NCBI GenBank assembly: GCA_000499405.2
Contig: HG738137.1
Coordinates: 11,654,121-11,718,120 of the forward strand
Reading direction: 5' to 3'
DNA: 64,000 nt
Source of the DNA: Onchocerca volvulus
Taxonomy: Eukaryota; Nematoda; Chromadorea; Rhabditida; Onchocercidae
A program made the position numbers and the translations under genes. Position 1 is the stretch's first letter. Each line of letters starts with the position of its first letter. The notes under the pieces were generated by a model. That model was not told the origin of the DNA and ran no database searches. It saw only the letters and a list, made by a program, of their open reading frames with translations. Positions 13,601-28,900 of this stretch are shown in pieces.

Positions 13601-16600
13601 GGACATCATTCATTTAAGCAACGAAAGTGATAGCTGATAACATTTATCAAAAGAAAAAACGTCAAGTAACTCTTGCTGATAATTGTTATCAAAGAATAAA
13701 CAAATGATGTACTGATAATGAGTTATCAAAAAATAAACGAATGATGTACTGATAATGATTAATAAAAAACACTACTTAAGTATGAATATTGACGATGACT
13801 ATCAATTTTTATCATTTATCAAAGTTTAAAGTGCATGAATTTTATGGGCAGTTTTTTTTTTTATTATTATTTAACTAAATTTTAAGAAGAAAATTTTCCA
13901 CTCAAACTTATAGGAAAGAACTTTTTCCTGAACATTATTTGAAATTAAAAGATGACGTTCTTTAAAAATTTAAATTCGTTTCTTTTCAATTCATATTTAT
14001 TAAATGTTATTTTAAATGTACATTTTTATTTGTTCCAAATTGTGAATAATTTTTTGAAAAAATAAGACTAATTAGAAATGAATAATTATAAAGGTTTTTA
14101 TCATATTGTCTTGCTGTCTTAGGAAGAGTTTTTATAAGTTCACTTTACAATATTTTTAGAATTTTTGATTTTACTTTTTACAAGTTTTCATCATTTCAAA
14201 TTAGGAATGGGTTAGGACAGAAATAATCGAGTAAATTTAAAAATATTTAAAATAAAATTTCATCACAATATTATCGTACACCAAATAAATGACGATTATA
14301 CTCATTTAAAAAATAAAAATAGAAGTTAAATAAGTAACTTAAATCGAAATTATTTATTCAATTTTTTTTTGCATTAAAATTCAAATTAGTATTCACTGAA
14401 AGATTGAATTCACTTAAAGTATCTATATGATTATATAAATGATTTTATTAGAAAAAAAAAAGAAAAAAAAGCTGTGTATTATTATTACGATAAAATGAAC
14501 TTTGAAATATTTCAATTCAAATTTTTAAATATTATAAATTAATAGGTCTCTTATTGTATTTTACTTTTATGTTCCCGAAATTTTTTATGAAAAACAAAAA
14601 AATGTTTACAAAAGGTTGCTTGTTGTTTATTGTTTTATAGTTTTTTTCTTTGTTATTGTTTATTGTTTGATATTTATTTTAGTTTATTTTTCAAATATTT
14701 TCAAATTTCCGAAAATTTTCGATAATTCAATTTCAGTAATTTAATTTCGACAATTTCAGATGATTTCAATTCGTATGCCGTGGTAAAATTACAAAATGTA
14801 AAATCAACTACCGTAGCAGTAAAAGGCAATCAACCTTGCTGGGAGCAAGAATTCATCTTGTTAGATCTTTATTTTTTATTTTCTAAAATCTGAATAAATT
14901 ATAGATTTATTTAAATTCAATTTAAAATTATTATTCATTTCTAGCAGATAATAATTTTGCATACTTTTCTTAATTTCAATTATTATGATATTATTTTTTT
15001 ATCATAAACACATAAAAATAAAATGAAATCATTTAACAACAGACATTATCAAATGTTATAATTAAATGTTAAATGATGAAGTGATAATGGCTAAATCAAA
15101 ATATTATCAATATTAAATTAAACGAAAAAAAAATGAATTTAAATTAAAAATTTAAATTTTGTAGTGAAACAAATCGAATCGATAATGGTATGTTACTCGA
15201 ACTTTGGAATAAAGGTGTTCTTTGGGATAAACTTCTCGGTAAATTATTTTTATTTCCTTCGTTTTAATTTTCTTTTTTTTCTTTTTTTTTTCAGGTTCTA
15301 TTCAAAAAATTTTGAATATTTATGGAGAATTTTTCGTATATTTTTAAAAAAATAATTTTAAATTTAATTATATAAAATAGAATTTTGAATTGTACATATT
15401 CAAGCGAGGTTGAATTCATTGACATAATGTTGATGGTAAATAAATGACGAATGAAATAAATTATGGAAAAGAAAATGATAAAAAAAAAAAAAAAGCAATA
15501 AATTAAAGCATATCGATAAAATTGATTGTTTGAGAAATTAAATGAATTGAAATAAAATTGTTATAAATTTTAATAAATTTCAAATATCTAAATTGCAGTA
15601 ATTAGATTTTTAATATATTTTTCCAATTTTGTATCTTTTATTTCATTCATTGATATAATAGGAACACGTAGATAAACGTGTACGTAAGACGTACGAAATA
15701 TTATTAATTCAACTATTTCATTCAATTATAAAATGGATTCACGCAAATATACGTATATCTAAGATGTACGAAGTATTGCTGGACAAATATTCCATCCATT
15801 TATGTAATAGAATCACGTAATATAAATGCACGTAACACGTACGAAGAATTTCTTTTTTTTTTTTTTTATATTGGCGCACAATTAAATATGTTATTTTATT
15901 TTGATATCCATTTGTTTGAATTTTGATGGTCATTAATTTTAATTGCCAATAGATCTATGAATCTCCCAGTTTGGCTGTTTTTGTTTTATTATTCATTAAT
16001 GATGAATAATTAATTATTTGAATGATAATGCAATTAATTAATTATCCATTTCTAATTTCGAATTATACGCCATTAATTACAGGTGTGTATTATTTGGCAT
16101 TAACATCGATACAATATAGTAATGAAGCAGGACCTGGCAAATGGCTAGAAATTGACCAAGAATTGGTAATTCGAAATGGTCAAACGGTAGGAACATGTAA
16201 TCCAACCGGTCATTCGATTCTAGTTGACGTACGCTTCGAACTACCGTATGGTAAATTTTATATTGCTCACGTTTAAAACTTAGCATACGTTTAAAACATC
16301 TCAATTTTAACGTGTAACTTAGTCTGACAATATAGGTAATTTTTCGTATGTCTTAGTAAAATTTTCCTTTTTATCGGAATTAATTTTAATTAATAACTTC
16401 ATATTTAGGTTTTATTAATTAAAATACGAAAAAAAAAATGAATCACTTTCTTTTTGATTCTAATCAAGAAAAATATTTCAAACGGACCTTAATTACTTAT
16501 GTAATTTGCGATAATTTTAATTTGCAAAATCATAGCATCTTAAAATTTGCATCATAATTGTAATTAATAATTTCTTCATCATTGAAATTAAGATGCTATT

Positions 16601-19600
16601 ATTGAATTATATTTCACTCTCCTAATTACATCAGTTTTTAATTAATTTAAAACCTTTCATTTTTGATTTTATTATTGAAAAATTAATCTGTGATACGAAA
16701 ATTTTACCCAATATTAATAATCATAAACAATTTTTAAATATCCGAAAATTTCGAAAATAATTACTTGAAATGATATTTGACATTCAAAAATGCAACATAA
16801 TCCAAAAAAAAATTTGTAGAATTTATTAAATGATAAATGGAACGGATGATTGCGATATTTCAATTTTTGCTTCCCATTTCGAAATTTTCAATTTCTTTTT
16901 CCTTTTTTTGAAGTGTTCAATTTTTATTTTTATTTTTTGACTTCGAAATATTTTTTGAAGCGGAAGTAAAAAAAAAAAGGCATTGATGATTTCAAAAACT
17001 TGCAACATGTAAAATTGATCAATTTCTTAGACTGAAGAATAATTTATCATCTTATCATTACACAAAAATATCTATCATGCAATTCCTACCGATTCTATTT
17101 TTTTTTAATTTTCTCCTCAAAAATTATCAAATTTCCACAAAATATATGAATAAATGACATTTGCATATGTGTACCATTTACTTGAAATACATGGTAATGT
17201 ATAATTTATTAATTACTGCAATTAAAATTGTAATTTTATAAAATAAAAATCAATAATTCACAGATGCAAAAGGTGCTGATGCAGAAGAATTGCAAGCAAA
17301 ATTGGAAGCATTGAATCATTTCATCGAAATAAGTGTTAGTTTTTCAACTTTTTTCATTTTATTGAAATTTTCAATTCATTTCACAATTTAATCAAAAAAT
17401 AAATGAACAATAAATTTAAATTTTAATAACAAAAACGAAAAAATAATGTTATAAAAATGTGTTCAAATTATTTCGTTTTTATATAAGTATTTATTATCAT
17501 TTCTACACCTAAATTAATATTATTTGTCACATATAATTATTCTCTTTGATTCATAATATTTGATTTAAAATTAATTTTAAATAACAAATTGAATTTTTTT
17601 GCCAAATTTTGAATTAATTTATGAAAATGAAACAGAGATAATTAAACATTTTTTTTTTTTTAATTGAGTATTTTTTGATAAAATCAGCATTTTTTGTGAG
17701 AACGATGCAAAGATAATTAAGCTTTTTGTCACCAATTTTTAATTATTTAATGAAAATGAAACAAAGATAATTAAACCTGACCGTATTGATTTTTTTTTTA
17801 ACCAATTTCATGCAACATTTATTCTAAAACATATTGTGGCTAATGAAATATTTGTAAAAAAATTTTAGCTAATGAAATATTTGCAAAAATATTCATAAAA
17901 ATTATCGGAATTTCAAAAAAGAGCGAAGAAAATTGGATTTTTTATTCATAACAATTACTTTTAATATAATATTTATTTCATAAATTCCTTACTTTCTGTT
18001 TTCTTTCTATTCCTTTTTAATTTTAAATTTTCTTTCATTTAACATTGGCGTACACAAACATATATACACGTATTACACGTTTATACGTACGTATTCATGC
18101 AAGTATTCCAATTTTTACACCTAAAAAGATATCTATAGAAATTAAATTATGAAAAAGAATTTAAGAATTTTTTGAAAACTGCGCTTTTTTTTTCTTTGTC
18201 AATTATCATTTTTTCATAAATTTTAAAATAAACACGATGTATTTAAATGACTAAATTTGATAGGAAAACAAATTAAGAGAAAAGTAAGAAATAAAAAATG
18301 TTTGATGAAAAATTGTTTATTTATTTTTTATCAAACATTTTTCTAAATCAAAAATGAACAAATATATTAAGAAATTTAATTTTTTTTGCTACTTTAAAAA
18401 TTTTTTTTCGGAAATTTTTTGAAAAAAAAAAGGATGAACAAATAAAAATGTACTTTTGCAATTTTTTTTTTTTTTTTCGTTTTTTGTTTTAAAAGACGAA
18501 GGCAACTTAAACATTCATTTATTTCAGACAGGAACGAAGCTTGTCAATTTTTAAAAAAGAACAAATCAAAAGAAAAAAAAAATTAAAAATGTAAATAAAA
18601 ATCTTTTTTAACTTCATCACCAATTGTTTCTTTCATTCTTCCTCTATTTTTTAACTTCATCCACTATCGTATATTCATAATTTTTGGAAATTTTTAAAAC
18701 TTTTATTTATCTGTGAAATTGAAAAATGGAATTCATATATTCTTGGATTACTACGCAACATTTCTATTTGAATTCTTGATTCTTGATTGATTGATTGATT
18801 GATTGCTGAATTTTACGAATTTCTTACCGAATCTAAAAATCATCATCATCAAAATAATCTAAAACAATCGGCTAATAGCTAAATGGTAAAGTAGATTATT
18901 ATTTAATTGCTTTTTAAAAAAGCAGGTTGAATTTTTCAAGTTTTCAATAATTTTCCGAATTCTTGATTTTTAAGCAAAAAAATTGAAACTTTTTTTTTTT
19001 TGAGTTAAATTGAATTTTCAAATTTTCACTTATTTGCTAAAAGCAATAATTGAAGATGTTGAGTGAAAAATGGGAAAAGAATTTCGTTTATAATTTACAT
19101 TGTATTTTATCACGTATCATAAATCATTAAAATTGATTATTTACATTTTCCATCCTTTTCAATACTTTTTTTTTTTTTGTTAATTTCGAAAAACTTTCGA
19201 ACAAACTAATCAATAGAAATGTATATATAAAAATGATGATTAAATGTAAACAGGAACTGATGCATTCCATTGCCATTCAAAGAAATGCTCTCCAAATTTG
19301 TTCCTCCTTTTTTTTTTTTTTTTTTTATTTTTATCCAAAAAATAAGAAGAAAAAAAGTTTTGAAAATGTTCCAAAACTATTATTTGTTGAAGCAATTCGT
19401 TTTCGTCTTTCTTTCTTCTTTTTTTTAAGGTCTGAGAAATGTGTTCCAATAAATTTGAATGAAAAACTTTTTGAAAACTTTTTTTTCTCCTTTTTTTCCT
19501 TTTTTTTTTTCACCAATATTTTCTTACAAATTATATTCATTTCCAACAACAATATATTATTCAAAGTAAAACAATTGTCAGCTTTCGTTTGATTTTAATT

Positions 19601-22600
19601 TGTACGATAAAAGGATGGAAAAAAAATGAGAAAATTGAATTGAATTACTCGAATTGATTTGTTAGTTGATTAGTGAAAAAGAGAAATCGGTAACATTAAA
19701 TAAATAGTTATTTACAGCTTCAAGTTAGGGAAAATTACGCTTGCTTAATCGGTAATTAAAGTTAATCGGAAATCAAATCATCGAATAAATTAAGGCAATT
19801 TAAATTGTGCATTTATTCTCTTTATTTGCTCAACGAGCAGCAAATATCAGAACAATAAAATGATAAATTAGTATAATTATATCTTTAAAGTTCAAAAAAA
19901 AAAAAAAAATTAATGAATCAATCGATAATTTTTATTTAAGCTTCAAAATTAAGGAAAAGATTATTTGCAATTTGTAATAGGATTATATTTGTAAAGATTT
20001 GCAACAAAAATTAAATCAAATTTTCCATCATATCATTTATTTCTCTAACTTTTCATATCATTTATGTAAAAGTAATATTTCTTTTTTCTCTTCTTTTTAT
20101 TTCTATTCTGTTTTTTCTTATTTTTTTCTTTTTTCACTCATTCATTTCATTCATTCATTCATTCCTTCATTCATCCATTTATTCGTTCGTTCAATTCATT
20201 CATTCATTCATTCATTCATTTATTCGCTCATTCATTCATTCATCCATTCGTTCATTCCTTCATTCGTTCATTTATTCATTCATTCGTTCATTCATTCACT
20301 CATTCATCTTGCGAATAATTCCTGAAATATTTGTAAATATGAACAATTTATGAATTATTAGACAACGTAAGAATATTTTGTTCAAATGAAATATTAAAAA
20401 AGATAAAAATCAATCCATTGAAATATTTATTATTTAATGAATAATTTATAAAATATTCAAATTATCATCAAATCATTATTTTTTTTTTTTGTATAATTAA
20501 GTTAATAAATATAAAATGAGCATATCATTAAATTTGTTCTGTATAAATAAAACTGTAAATGCTACCTGTTACCATCAACGGATTTCCGGGAAGTTCTCCA
20601 TCGATTGATTTTCAAATTTTGACACAACCTTGTTTCATTTCTTCACGAACTAAAGATTTCATTCGGTGTTTTTTTTTTTTTTTTTTTTTTTTCGTTTTTC
20701 TGTATGACTAATATAGGAACATAATCATGATAATGATTTATAAATGATGATTAATAATTGCAAATCTTGATCATGATAATGATCTATGAACAATTAATAA
20801 TTTGCAATTCTGATTATGATATTAATTTTATAACTATTTCTTTTGTTGTTTTTAATCATTATATTTATTAAATTTTCATCCATTTTTCCATTTAATTAGA
20901 AAAATTTTCAGGATCAATGGCAAGAACAACGTGCATCATTAACACGTTGTAAGTATGAATTTCTTCAAATTTATTTTTATTCAAAAATTGATTCGTAGTT
21001 TGTAGAAAAAAAAAAAAAGAAAAACACTTTGTAATTTATATTTATAAATAGGGAAAGAGAGAGAGATAAAAAAAATCAAACTTACTAGGTTCATTTTTTC
21101 TATTTTATTTTTTTTTTCTCAATGAAAATTTTAGTTTTCTTATTTTTCAAAAAAAATAAAATAAATAAATTTCATCTAACAATGAATATTATTGCATTTA
21201 AAAGTAAATATTAGTGACAAAAAAGGGGATAAGTTTTTCCAAATTCCATTTTTAGAATATTCATGAGAATTTTTCTAATTATTTGAAAATTATCAAAAAA
21301 AAAATTGGCATTTTTTGATAATTAATTAGCCAAGATAAGCTTTATTTTTGATTTCTATTAATTCAAATTATTCAACCAACTTTTTTCAATTCATTTTATT
21401 ACCTTTTTTTTTTCTTTTCTCCCTTTGTTACTATTTTATAGTTGAAAGTAGTAGGCATCAGGATTTTTAGCAATTTTTAAATTTAATTTTTTTTTTGCAT
21501 TTCTTTTTTTCTTTTTTTTTTTTTTTTACAATCAAATTATGGTTTAAAATAATTTGAAAATTACTTAAATTTCTTTATTAATTCATAAATTATTTTCCCA
21601 TTTATTTCTTTACTAATTCGAATGTTTTCAAATTAATAAAGAAATAAACAAAGAAATGATTAATTAATAAATTTTTTACAAATATTAAATTCGAATAAAT
21701 TCTTTCGTCTTTTCTTTTAAAACAAATTTGCATTTGCCGTTTCTCATTTTTAGATGCCGAAAATTATGCTTAAATTCGATATCATTTTGTTTTATCTTTT
21801 TTTTTTTTTTTTCGAAGAAAAATTTTCTTTTATTTCAAACGAAAGAAAAGACGAATCAATCAGTCTAACGAACAATTATAAAAAAAAAAAAAAAAAAAAA
21901 TTTTTAATTCCAACTGACATACAGTATGATGCTTTCTCATATCTTTTTTTTTTTTTGTAATTGTATAGTCTGAAGAATTAAAACTTTCATTTTTTTTTTC
22001 TTCAGTATTGATCATCTAAAAAAGATTGAATTAAAAATCAAAAAGCAAGGAAAATATGAAATTTGAATTTCTTCTTTTAATTTCACAGTTAATACGCTTG
22101 GAAATATCACTAATGAATAATATATAGAAGAACTGAATTTGTATCTAAATATTATTGACCAGTGTATATATTTGAATACATTGACTGGAATTGAAAAACA
22201 AAATTTAAATTTGGCATTTTTTTTTTTTCGTTTTTTAGTTTTCAATTCAATATCAGCAAAAAATGAGTGCGCTTATTAGGTTTAGTAATAAAAAATTTAT
22301 TGAAAAAAGCCTAGAAATGAAAATAATTTTTTTGGACCAATATCTTTATTTGAGAGAATTAATTGAAGTAATTACTTTGAAATATTTGTCACAAAAAAAA
22401 ATTCTAACTTGCTATGATAAATACACTTCCTATTTTACCGTTTAATATTACTATCACTGATAGCCCATTGAAATCTTTTGAAATTGATAAATGAAAACTT
22501 TTACCAGTTAATATCAGTTCTTATCATTGGCTTCAAAACAAAAATTTAGATCAAAGAACAGGTTTTTTTTTTTTTTTTTTGCAATACAGTAATATGATTT

Positions 22601-22832
22601 ATTATAACTTTAACAATTTCTCCTTTTCCTCCCTTTTTTTTTCATTTTTTAAATTGTTTTTACCAATTTTCAACTTTTACACTATCACAAGCAAATTTTC
22701 CGCCAATAAATAGCATATAAAAAGTAAAAGTTTATAAGAACCAGTAAATGACCTGAAATGACCTAAAATAATCTAAAGTGATTCATTTATTTTTAGCTCT
22801 AAATAATCAAAAAATTGACCATTTAAACGTCG

Positions 22833-22917
<85 letters not shown>

Positions 22918-25900
22918 TTTGTTTAAATACTGACAATTTTATAAATTTTGGTAAAATAAAAAAAAAGGAGAATAATTTCTATGATATCGAAAAGGAACAG
23001 ATAAAACAGAAATTAATTTTGTAAATCAAAATTATGAATTGTTGTATTAATTTTGTGTTTTAACAAAATTGTAAATCTCAAAATTTATTTAGTTTTTATA
23101 AATTTAATCAAAAAAGGTGATGTAAATTAATTTAGGTATTTGAATCATTTTTTATTATTTTAAGTTTGATTTGTTGTTTATTCATTTTTTGTACGCTTTT
23201 TTTTTTTTTTGATATTTTAGCTTCCAACTTTATTCGTTAAAGCTTTTAGGTCTAGAACTTTTCTTAAAGCTTTTTTTTTTTTTTTTTTTTTGAATGAATG
23301 GATTTCTTCTCTTCATTATTTTAGCCTTAGGCTTGTATTGGTCTTTGATCATTCTGTCATCTAATTTTTCGTGCCTAAGTATTAGTATTCTTACGCATAG
23401 GCAAAATTGTTGGTAGATTTTTAGTATTTTCTCTTAATAGAAAACTAAATTACTCTTAATGATTTTCTGAAGAAATTGGTGATGTTTCTTTCTCATTGAT
23501 AAGTTTTTTTAATGAGATAGATGGCATAGATAGTATTGAAAAAAAAAAACTTAACTTAAATTTATAGTGGTAAATATTAATGAATATAATTAAAAAATTA
23601 AAAAAATATAGTACTAATACGATGAGTCGAATTTTACAAATTTTACGTTTTTTGTGAGATATATATCCAAATTCGAAAAATTTATTTTAATTTTTGAATT
23701 TATTATTTAAATTTCAATTTTTATTCTTTCTTTTCCATTTTTCTTTTCCAACTTTATAGCTGGTATTTCGGAAGATTCTGATTACACATCCGATGTATCA
23801 TTTCCCGTTCATCATCCAAATAGTTCAATACATCAATGGTACAATCATTTGCAACAAGGCAAACGGCATTCACGACAATATGATAAGAATCTTTCACAAT
23901 TTGAACAGGTAATTCGAAATCAGTAACTTAAATACCTAATATATTGACATTTCCGATTTTACTATCTCATCAATTCCAAATTATTTATAATTTTAAAAAT
24001 GGTATTTATCTAATGCAAATTCATTTATTACTATTAGTTGGGCCGGCCACGTTTTAGCGCGGCCGATCCGATAAATGCAGAAAATACGCATGATCAATAA
24101 ATTCAGTCCGCTCACTTTTACCTGTTACAAATGTGACAGGTAAAAAAAAAGTAGGTATGTCTATACAAAAAAACGTGTCTAGTCGAATGCAACGTTGCAT
24201 GAAAATTTGAAAGCAATCGGTGAAGAATTTGCAAATTTATGTTAGGTGTAACAACGAAGATTAAAATTTTATTTCATATAGAAGAATGATTAAATTCTAT
24301 TTATGTAAATTTATGAATAAAATATATATTATAGAATTTTATTTTATTTTAGAAAAATAGTATAAGTTATTTAAATTAAATTTTAAAAAAAGAATTATTG
24401 CATTAGCATTTCATTTTTTTTTATTTTTTTTCATTAATATGGTATCATATTTTTATTGATAGATTAGATTGCAAGTTTAATAACTTATGTATCAGTTAAT
24501 TCATTTATCCCGCTGAGAGTGCGGCAAAAGGTAAATATCGCAATAAATCAATTAATCCCGCAAATATCGCAGAGAGCAGGGAAGGGAAACAGCATAACAA
24601 TCAATTCGTTCATTTATCTATCAGTTTATCTTGAAAATTTGCATTTCTCTTCAACTTTTTCCGAATCAATATCACTTGAGGAATTTATAGTAATTTTTGT
24701 GTCGATTGATTAAAATGAAACTTTTTTTTTTTTAATTTTAATTTATATATTTTTTTCTAATTTTTAAGAAAGTTTTTTTTTCTCACTTTAAAAAAATAAT
24801 ATTTATTTGATCATCAAATTGTTTTTCTTTTTTTTTTTTGAAAAAAAGAAAAAAGAAAAGAATATGGTGGAAATAATCCATGGAATATATTCGGTTATGG
24901 ATGAAAAAATAATTAGTGAAAAAAATAAGCATTAATAATTAATTATCCGCATGAACAGATATTGCAGGCAAGTTATGAAGATGAAGAAGATGCTTATCGA
25001 CAACAATATTATGCTGAAGATGATGGTGAACATAATGAACAAGCTCAAAAATCAAGTTTGTTTTTATTTATTTATTCGAAATCAAATTATTGATTGAAAT
25101 TAATAATTAAGAAACATAATAGATAATTAGAATAATTATCAAATTGATAAAAACAAAAGAAAGGAAAAATTATTATGAAATGAAGCAAAATAAATCAACT
25201 TCTTAATTTACAATCATTATTTATATATTTTATTTCGTTCAATATTTTACATTTTAAAAGATTTTCATCTTTCCTCTCTCTTTTTATCTTTATAAAATGA
25301 ATCCCTCTCTTTCACTCTTTCACTCTTTCCCTCTCTCTTTCTTTTTCCTTCTCTTTCTCTCAAAGTTCTCCAATTATTTTAATTCTTAAATATCCCAACT
25401 ATTATCATCGATTAACAACGATTCATTCATGCATTTTATTTTAATTTTCTTTCTTATCCACTCATTTGTTCTGATTTAAAATATTTTCCATTTAATTCAT
25501 CGTCCCAGGATGATAGGTTGATTTTTCAATTCATCATCATTATCATTATTATCATCATCATTATAATCACTAGAAGATTTTCCTTCTTATCATCCTAATC
25601 ACCTTTCTTCTCTTTTTCCTTTTCATCCTCATCCTCTTCTTCCTATTTTTCTTTCTCTTCTAAATTCCTGAGAAAAAAAAAAAGTTTTCTTTTTTATTTT
25701 TTCCTCTTTTCCTCTCATTTTATCATTTTAAAATTATCACTTTCCATTATCTTCATATCTTTCCTCTTTCTTTATTTCAAATATTTCTAGCAAGAAAAAA
25801 AATAACATACATTTATTCCCGACAGTGTCTCTTCAATTAATTTTTAATTCTTTAAGTGTCTTCGATATATATACATATATGTGTACTTCTGAAAGTTTAC

Positions 25901-28900
25901 TATTATTATCATTGAAAGTAATATTTCATTTGTTTGAATTTTTATTTCAATTTGAATCGGAATTAAATAAAATTTTTAAGATTCATTCGTATTGATATCT
26001 AAATTCATTCTTATTTAATATCTAAATTTTTAAGCGGAATTACTAATATTTCTTCGCGATAATGTTTTAGTTATCTTTTTTTTTTTTTTTTAATTTGAAT
26101 TGAAATTCCATTTGATAACTAAATTTTTAAACAGTATTATTAATATTCTTTTTAACAGATAATTTAAATATCTTTTCTTTTTAATTTAAAATCAAATCCT
26201 ATTTGACAGTTGAGATTTTTCAATAAAATTACTAATATAATTTTTTTTTTTTAAATAAATATCGAATATCTTTCTGTTCATAATTTGAACTTAAATTCTA
26301 CTTGTTATTTAAATTTTATAAAAAGAATTTATTGATATTTCTTTTAAACAATTTGTTCGAATAGATACTTTTATTTGAAACAATGCGAAACAAAAAAAAA
26401 AAAAAATCATAAGAGAAATTTTTTACTTTTGACATGAAATTAAAAGAAATTAAACTTAGAACTTTTGCTTATAATCAATTGTTAATTGCGAAATTTCTTT
26501 TTTTTTTCGATTAATTTTGTTGAAATGCAATATATCTATAAATATCTATGTCAATCAAATCTAAAAATTTTGTCAATTGTTAGGAATCATTTCATTTACT
26601 TTGATTGCTAATTACGTCATGAATGATTTTAAAAAAGTTAAAAACCAAAAAAGTTTGAAAAGAATGTTTCTTTTTTTTTTTTTCACATATTTAGAATGAA
26701 AAGATAATTTTCTTGCTATTTTGAAGTTGAATATTATGAAGATATGCTTGGATGTTCAACGGAAACAAGTGCTTCAACATCACGTCATCAATATTCACAT
26801 GAAACTGTAAGACAGGATTCGATGTTGCATAATGTTTATAATATTGAAAATATCGATGAATATGATCATCATCCGGAAATAAGCCGGAATAGTTTAGGGT
26901 TATTTTTTCCGTATTTTCATCATGCTCCTTCTTCTTTGTTAAAAATTCCGGAAAATTTATCAAAACTCTGAATTTTATTCCGGAAATTTTTTTTTTAATT
27001 TTAATTTCATTTTAAAAATATTCCTAGAATTTATAGAAATATTTTAAAAAATTGAAAAAAAAATGGATGATTTTTGAATGGAAAAAAAAAAAATCGTTAA
27101 TCTTGAATGAAAAGAAAGTGGATGATTTTTGATTGATTATGTAATTCAAAAATTTACAAGATTGTAAACATAGTTTATTACAAATGAGTGATCGATAATT
27201 AAGTCGAATAATTAATAATAATCTTTAATTATAGTTATGTTAACGATTATCATGATAGGCAATATTATGATCCAAATGAACATTCTGATGAATATATTCA
27301 TCCCAGTACTTCGGGTGAGCAATATCAATGCGATGAATATCATAATGGTAACGAATCAAGGTGAATTTTACTTTTTTTTTTTTTTTTTAAATGTTAATTA
27401 TTATTATTTTGTATGCTTTTTTTTTTAAATCAAGACTTTTGCATAAAAAAATCACTGATAATCACTGATAATTAATTGTTATATTTATTACTTATTCTAG
27501 CGATTGTTTAATATTGATGTCCATTATTCAGTCATAGAAGTTGCAGCAATTCTAATTTGCTTTGTTTCTACATTATCAAATTTGATAATTGATAATTAAT
27601 AAAATTCGAAATTTAAAAAGTAATATAATTTCAATTGATATTTTAAGAATATTTCAAGTATTTTTTGTTTTACGTCGAATATATGCAATTTTACTTATCT
27701 TTCATATTTTTACGTCTACTTCCACGTTACTTCTCTTTGAGATTGCATTATAATACTGATTTGCTTCACGTAAAACCAAAGAAACACGTAAATTTCCTCC
27801 TATCATATATTTGCCACAATTTTATCATTAAAAAAGCTATCATTTTACTTCATATTTATTATATTCATTTTACGTGTTTGTTTGTGACGTACGTGCTAAG
27901 TACTTAAATACGAGTAAATAAATCATTAGTTGAGATTTGATTTGACGATTTTCATCAACATACGTTTGAAAATAAACATGAAAAATACGTAAATAAAACA
28001 AAAAAATGAATTAAATAGAAAGAAAAGAAACAGTAATTGAATTTTTGTTGCAATTGAAATTCTTCAAATTCTTTCTCTCATTCATTAATATAATTCTCAT
28101 ATTTTCTTAAAACAATTACCCTTTTTTTTTTTTTTTTTTTTGAATGAAAACAAATGATTCCAAAATATTATCATCCAAAAATGGCTACATTTTAATTTGA
28201 AATTTTCGAATTTATCAGATATATCTTCAAAGTGGAAATTTATGCGATAATATGTCGTCGATTATTTGCTTTTCGAGAAATTTCTCGAAATAGAACTTAT
28301 GCCTAATTTTTTTTTCTTATCATTTCCTGTAGTCATTTCATCTTTTTTCCCTCTCTCTTTCTCTTTCTCTCTCTCTTTATCCATATACTTTTAGTTAAAG
28401 TTTTCATTCGTTTATTTTTTTTCATTGAAATAAATGGTGCGAGATAATTGATAAAAAAAAAAAAAAAGAAAGAAATATGTTCCTTTCAAAATGACATTTG
28501 ACATGTCACAAATTTATCATCTATTATCTTAAAATATTTTCTGATAATTTTATCATTTTAAACATTATCAAAATTTTGATTATCAAAAAAAAAAAAAAAA
28601 ATCGATAGACAGTTAAATTTTGATTTAATTATCGATTGATTTTTTTCTTAAATATTAAAGTTACAAGTTGTTCTCGTGAATGTTAAACTTTTTTTTCGTA
28701 TCTTTATGAGCAGTTCAATTTCAAGCAATTTAATTCCAATAGTACTCTAAATTTTCATTTAATTTTTCTATTAATTTCTTGTTGGATGTTGAAAAATTCC
28801 AAATTCTATATGTATATATATTATCTTTCTAAATGTTAAATTTTTTTACGGATAATTCAATTTCAGCAATATGAAGACTTTTTTTTTCATCATAGAATGA

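Noticed and set aside
19999..20325. 108-codon frame rich in His, Ser, Phe, Ile
   Set aside because: Produced by the TCAT microsatellite.
26691..26963. 90-codon - strand frame over exon 10
   Set aside because: Antisense shadow of the exon 10 region; the + strand frame joins its neighbours in phase.
27237..27428. 63-codon frame over exon 11
   Set aside because: Out-of-frame shadow of exon 11.
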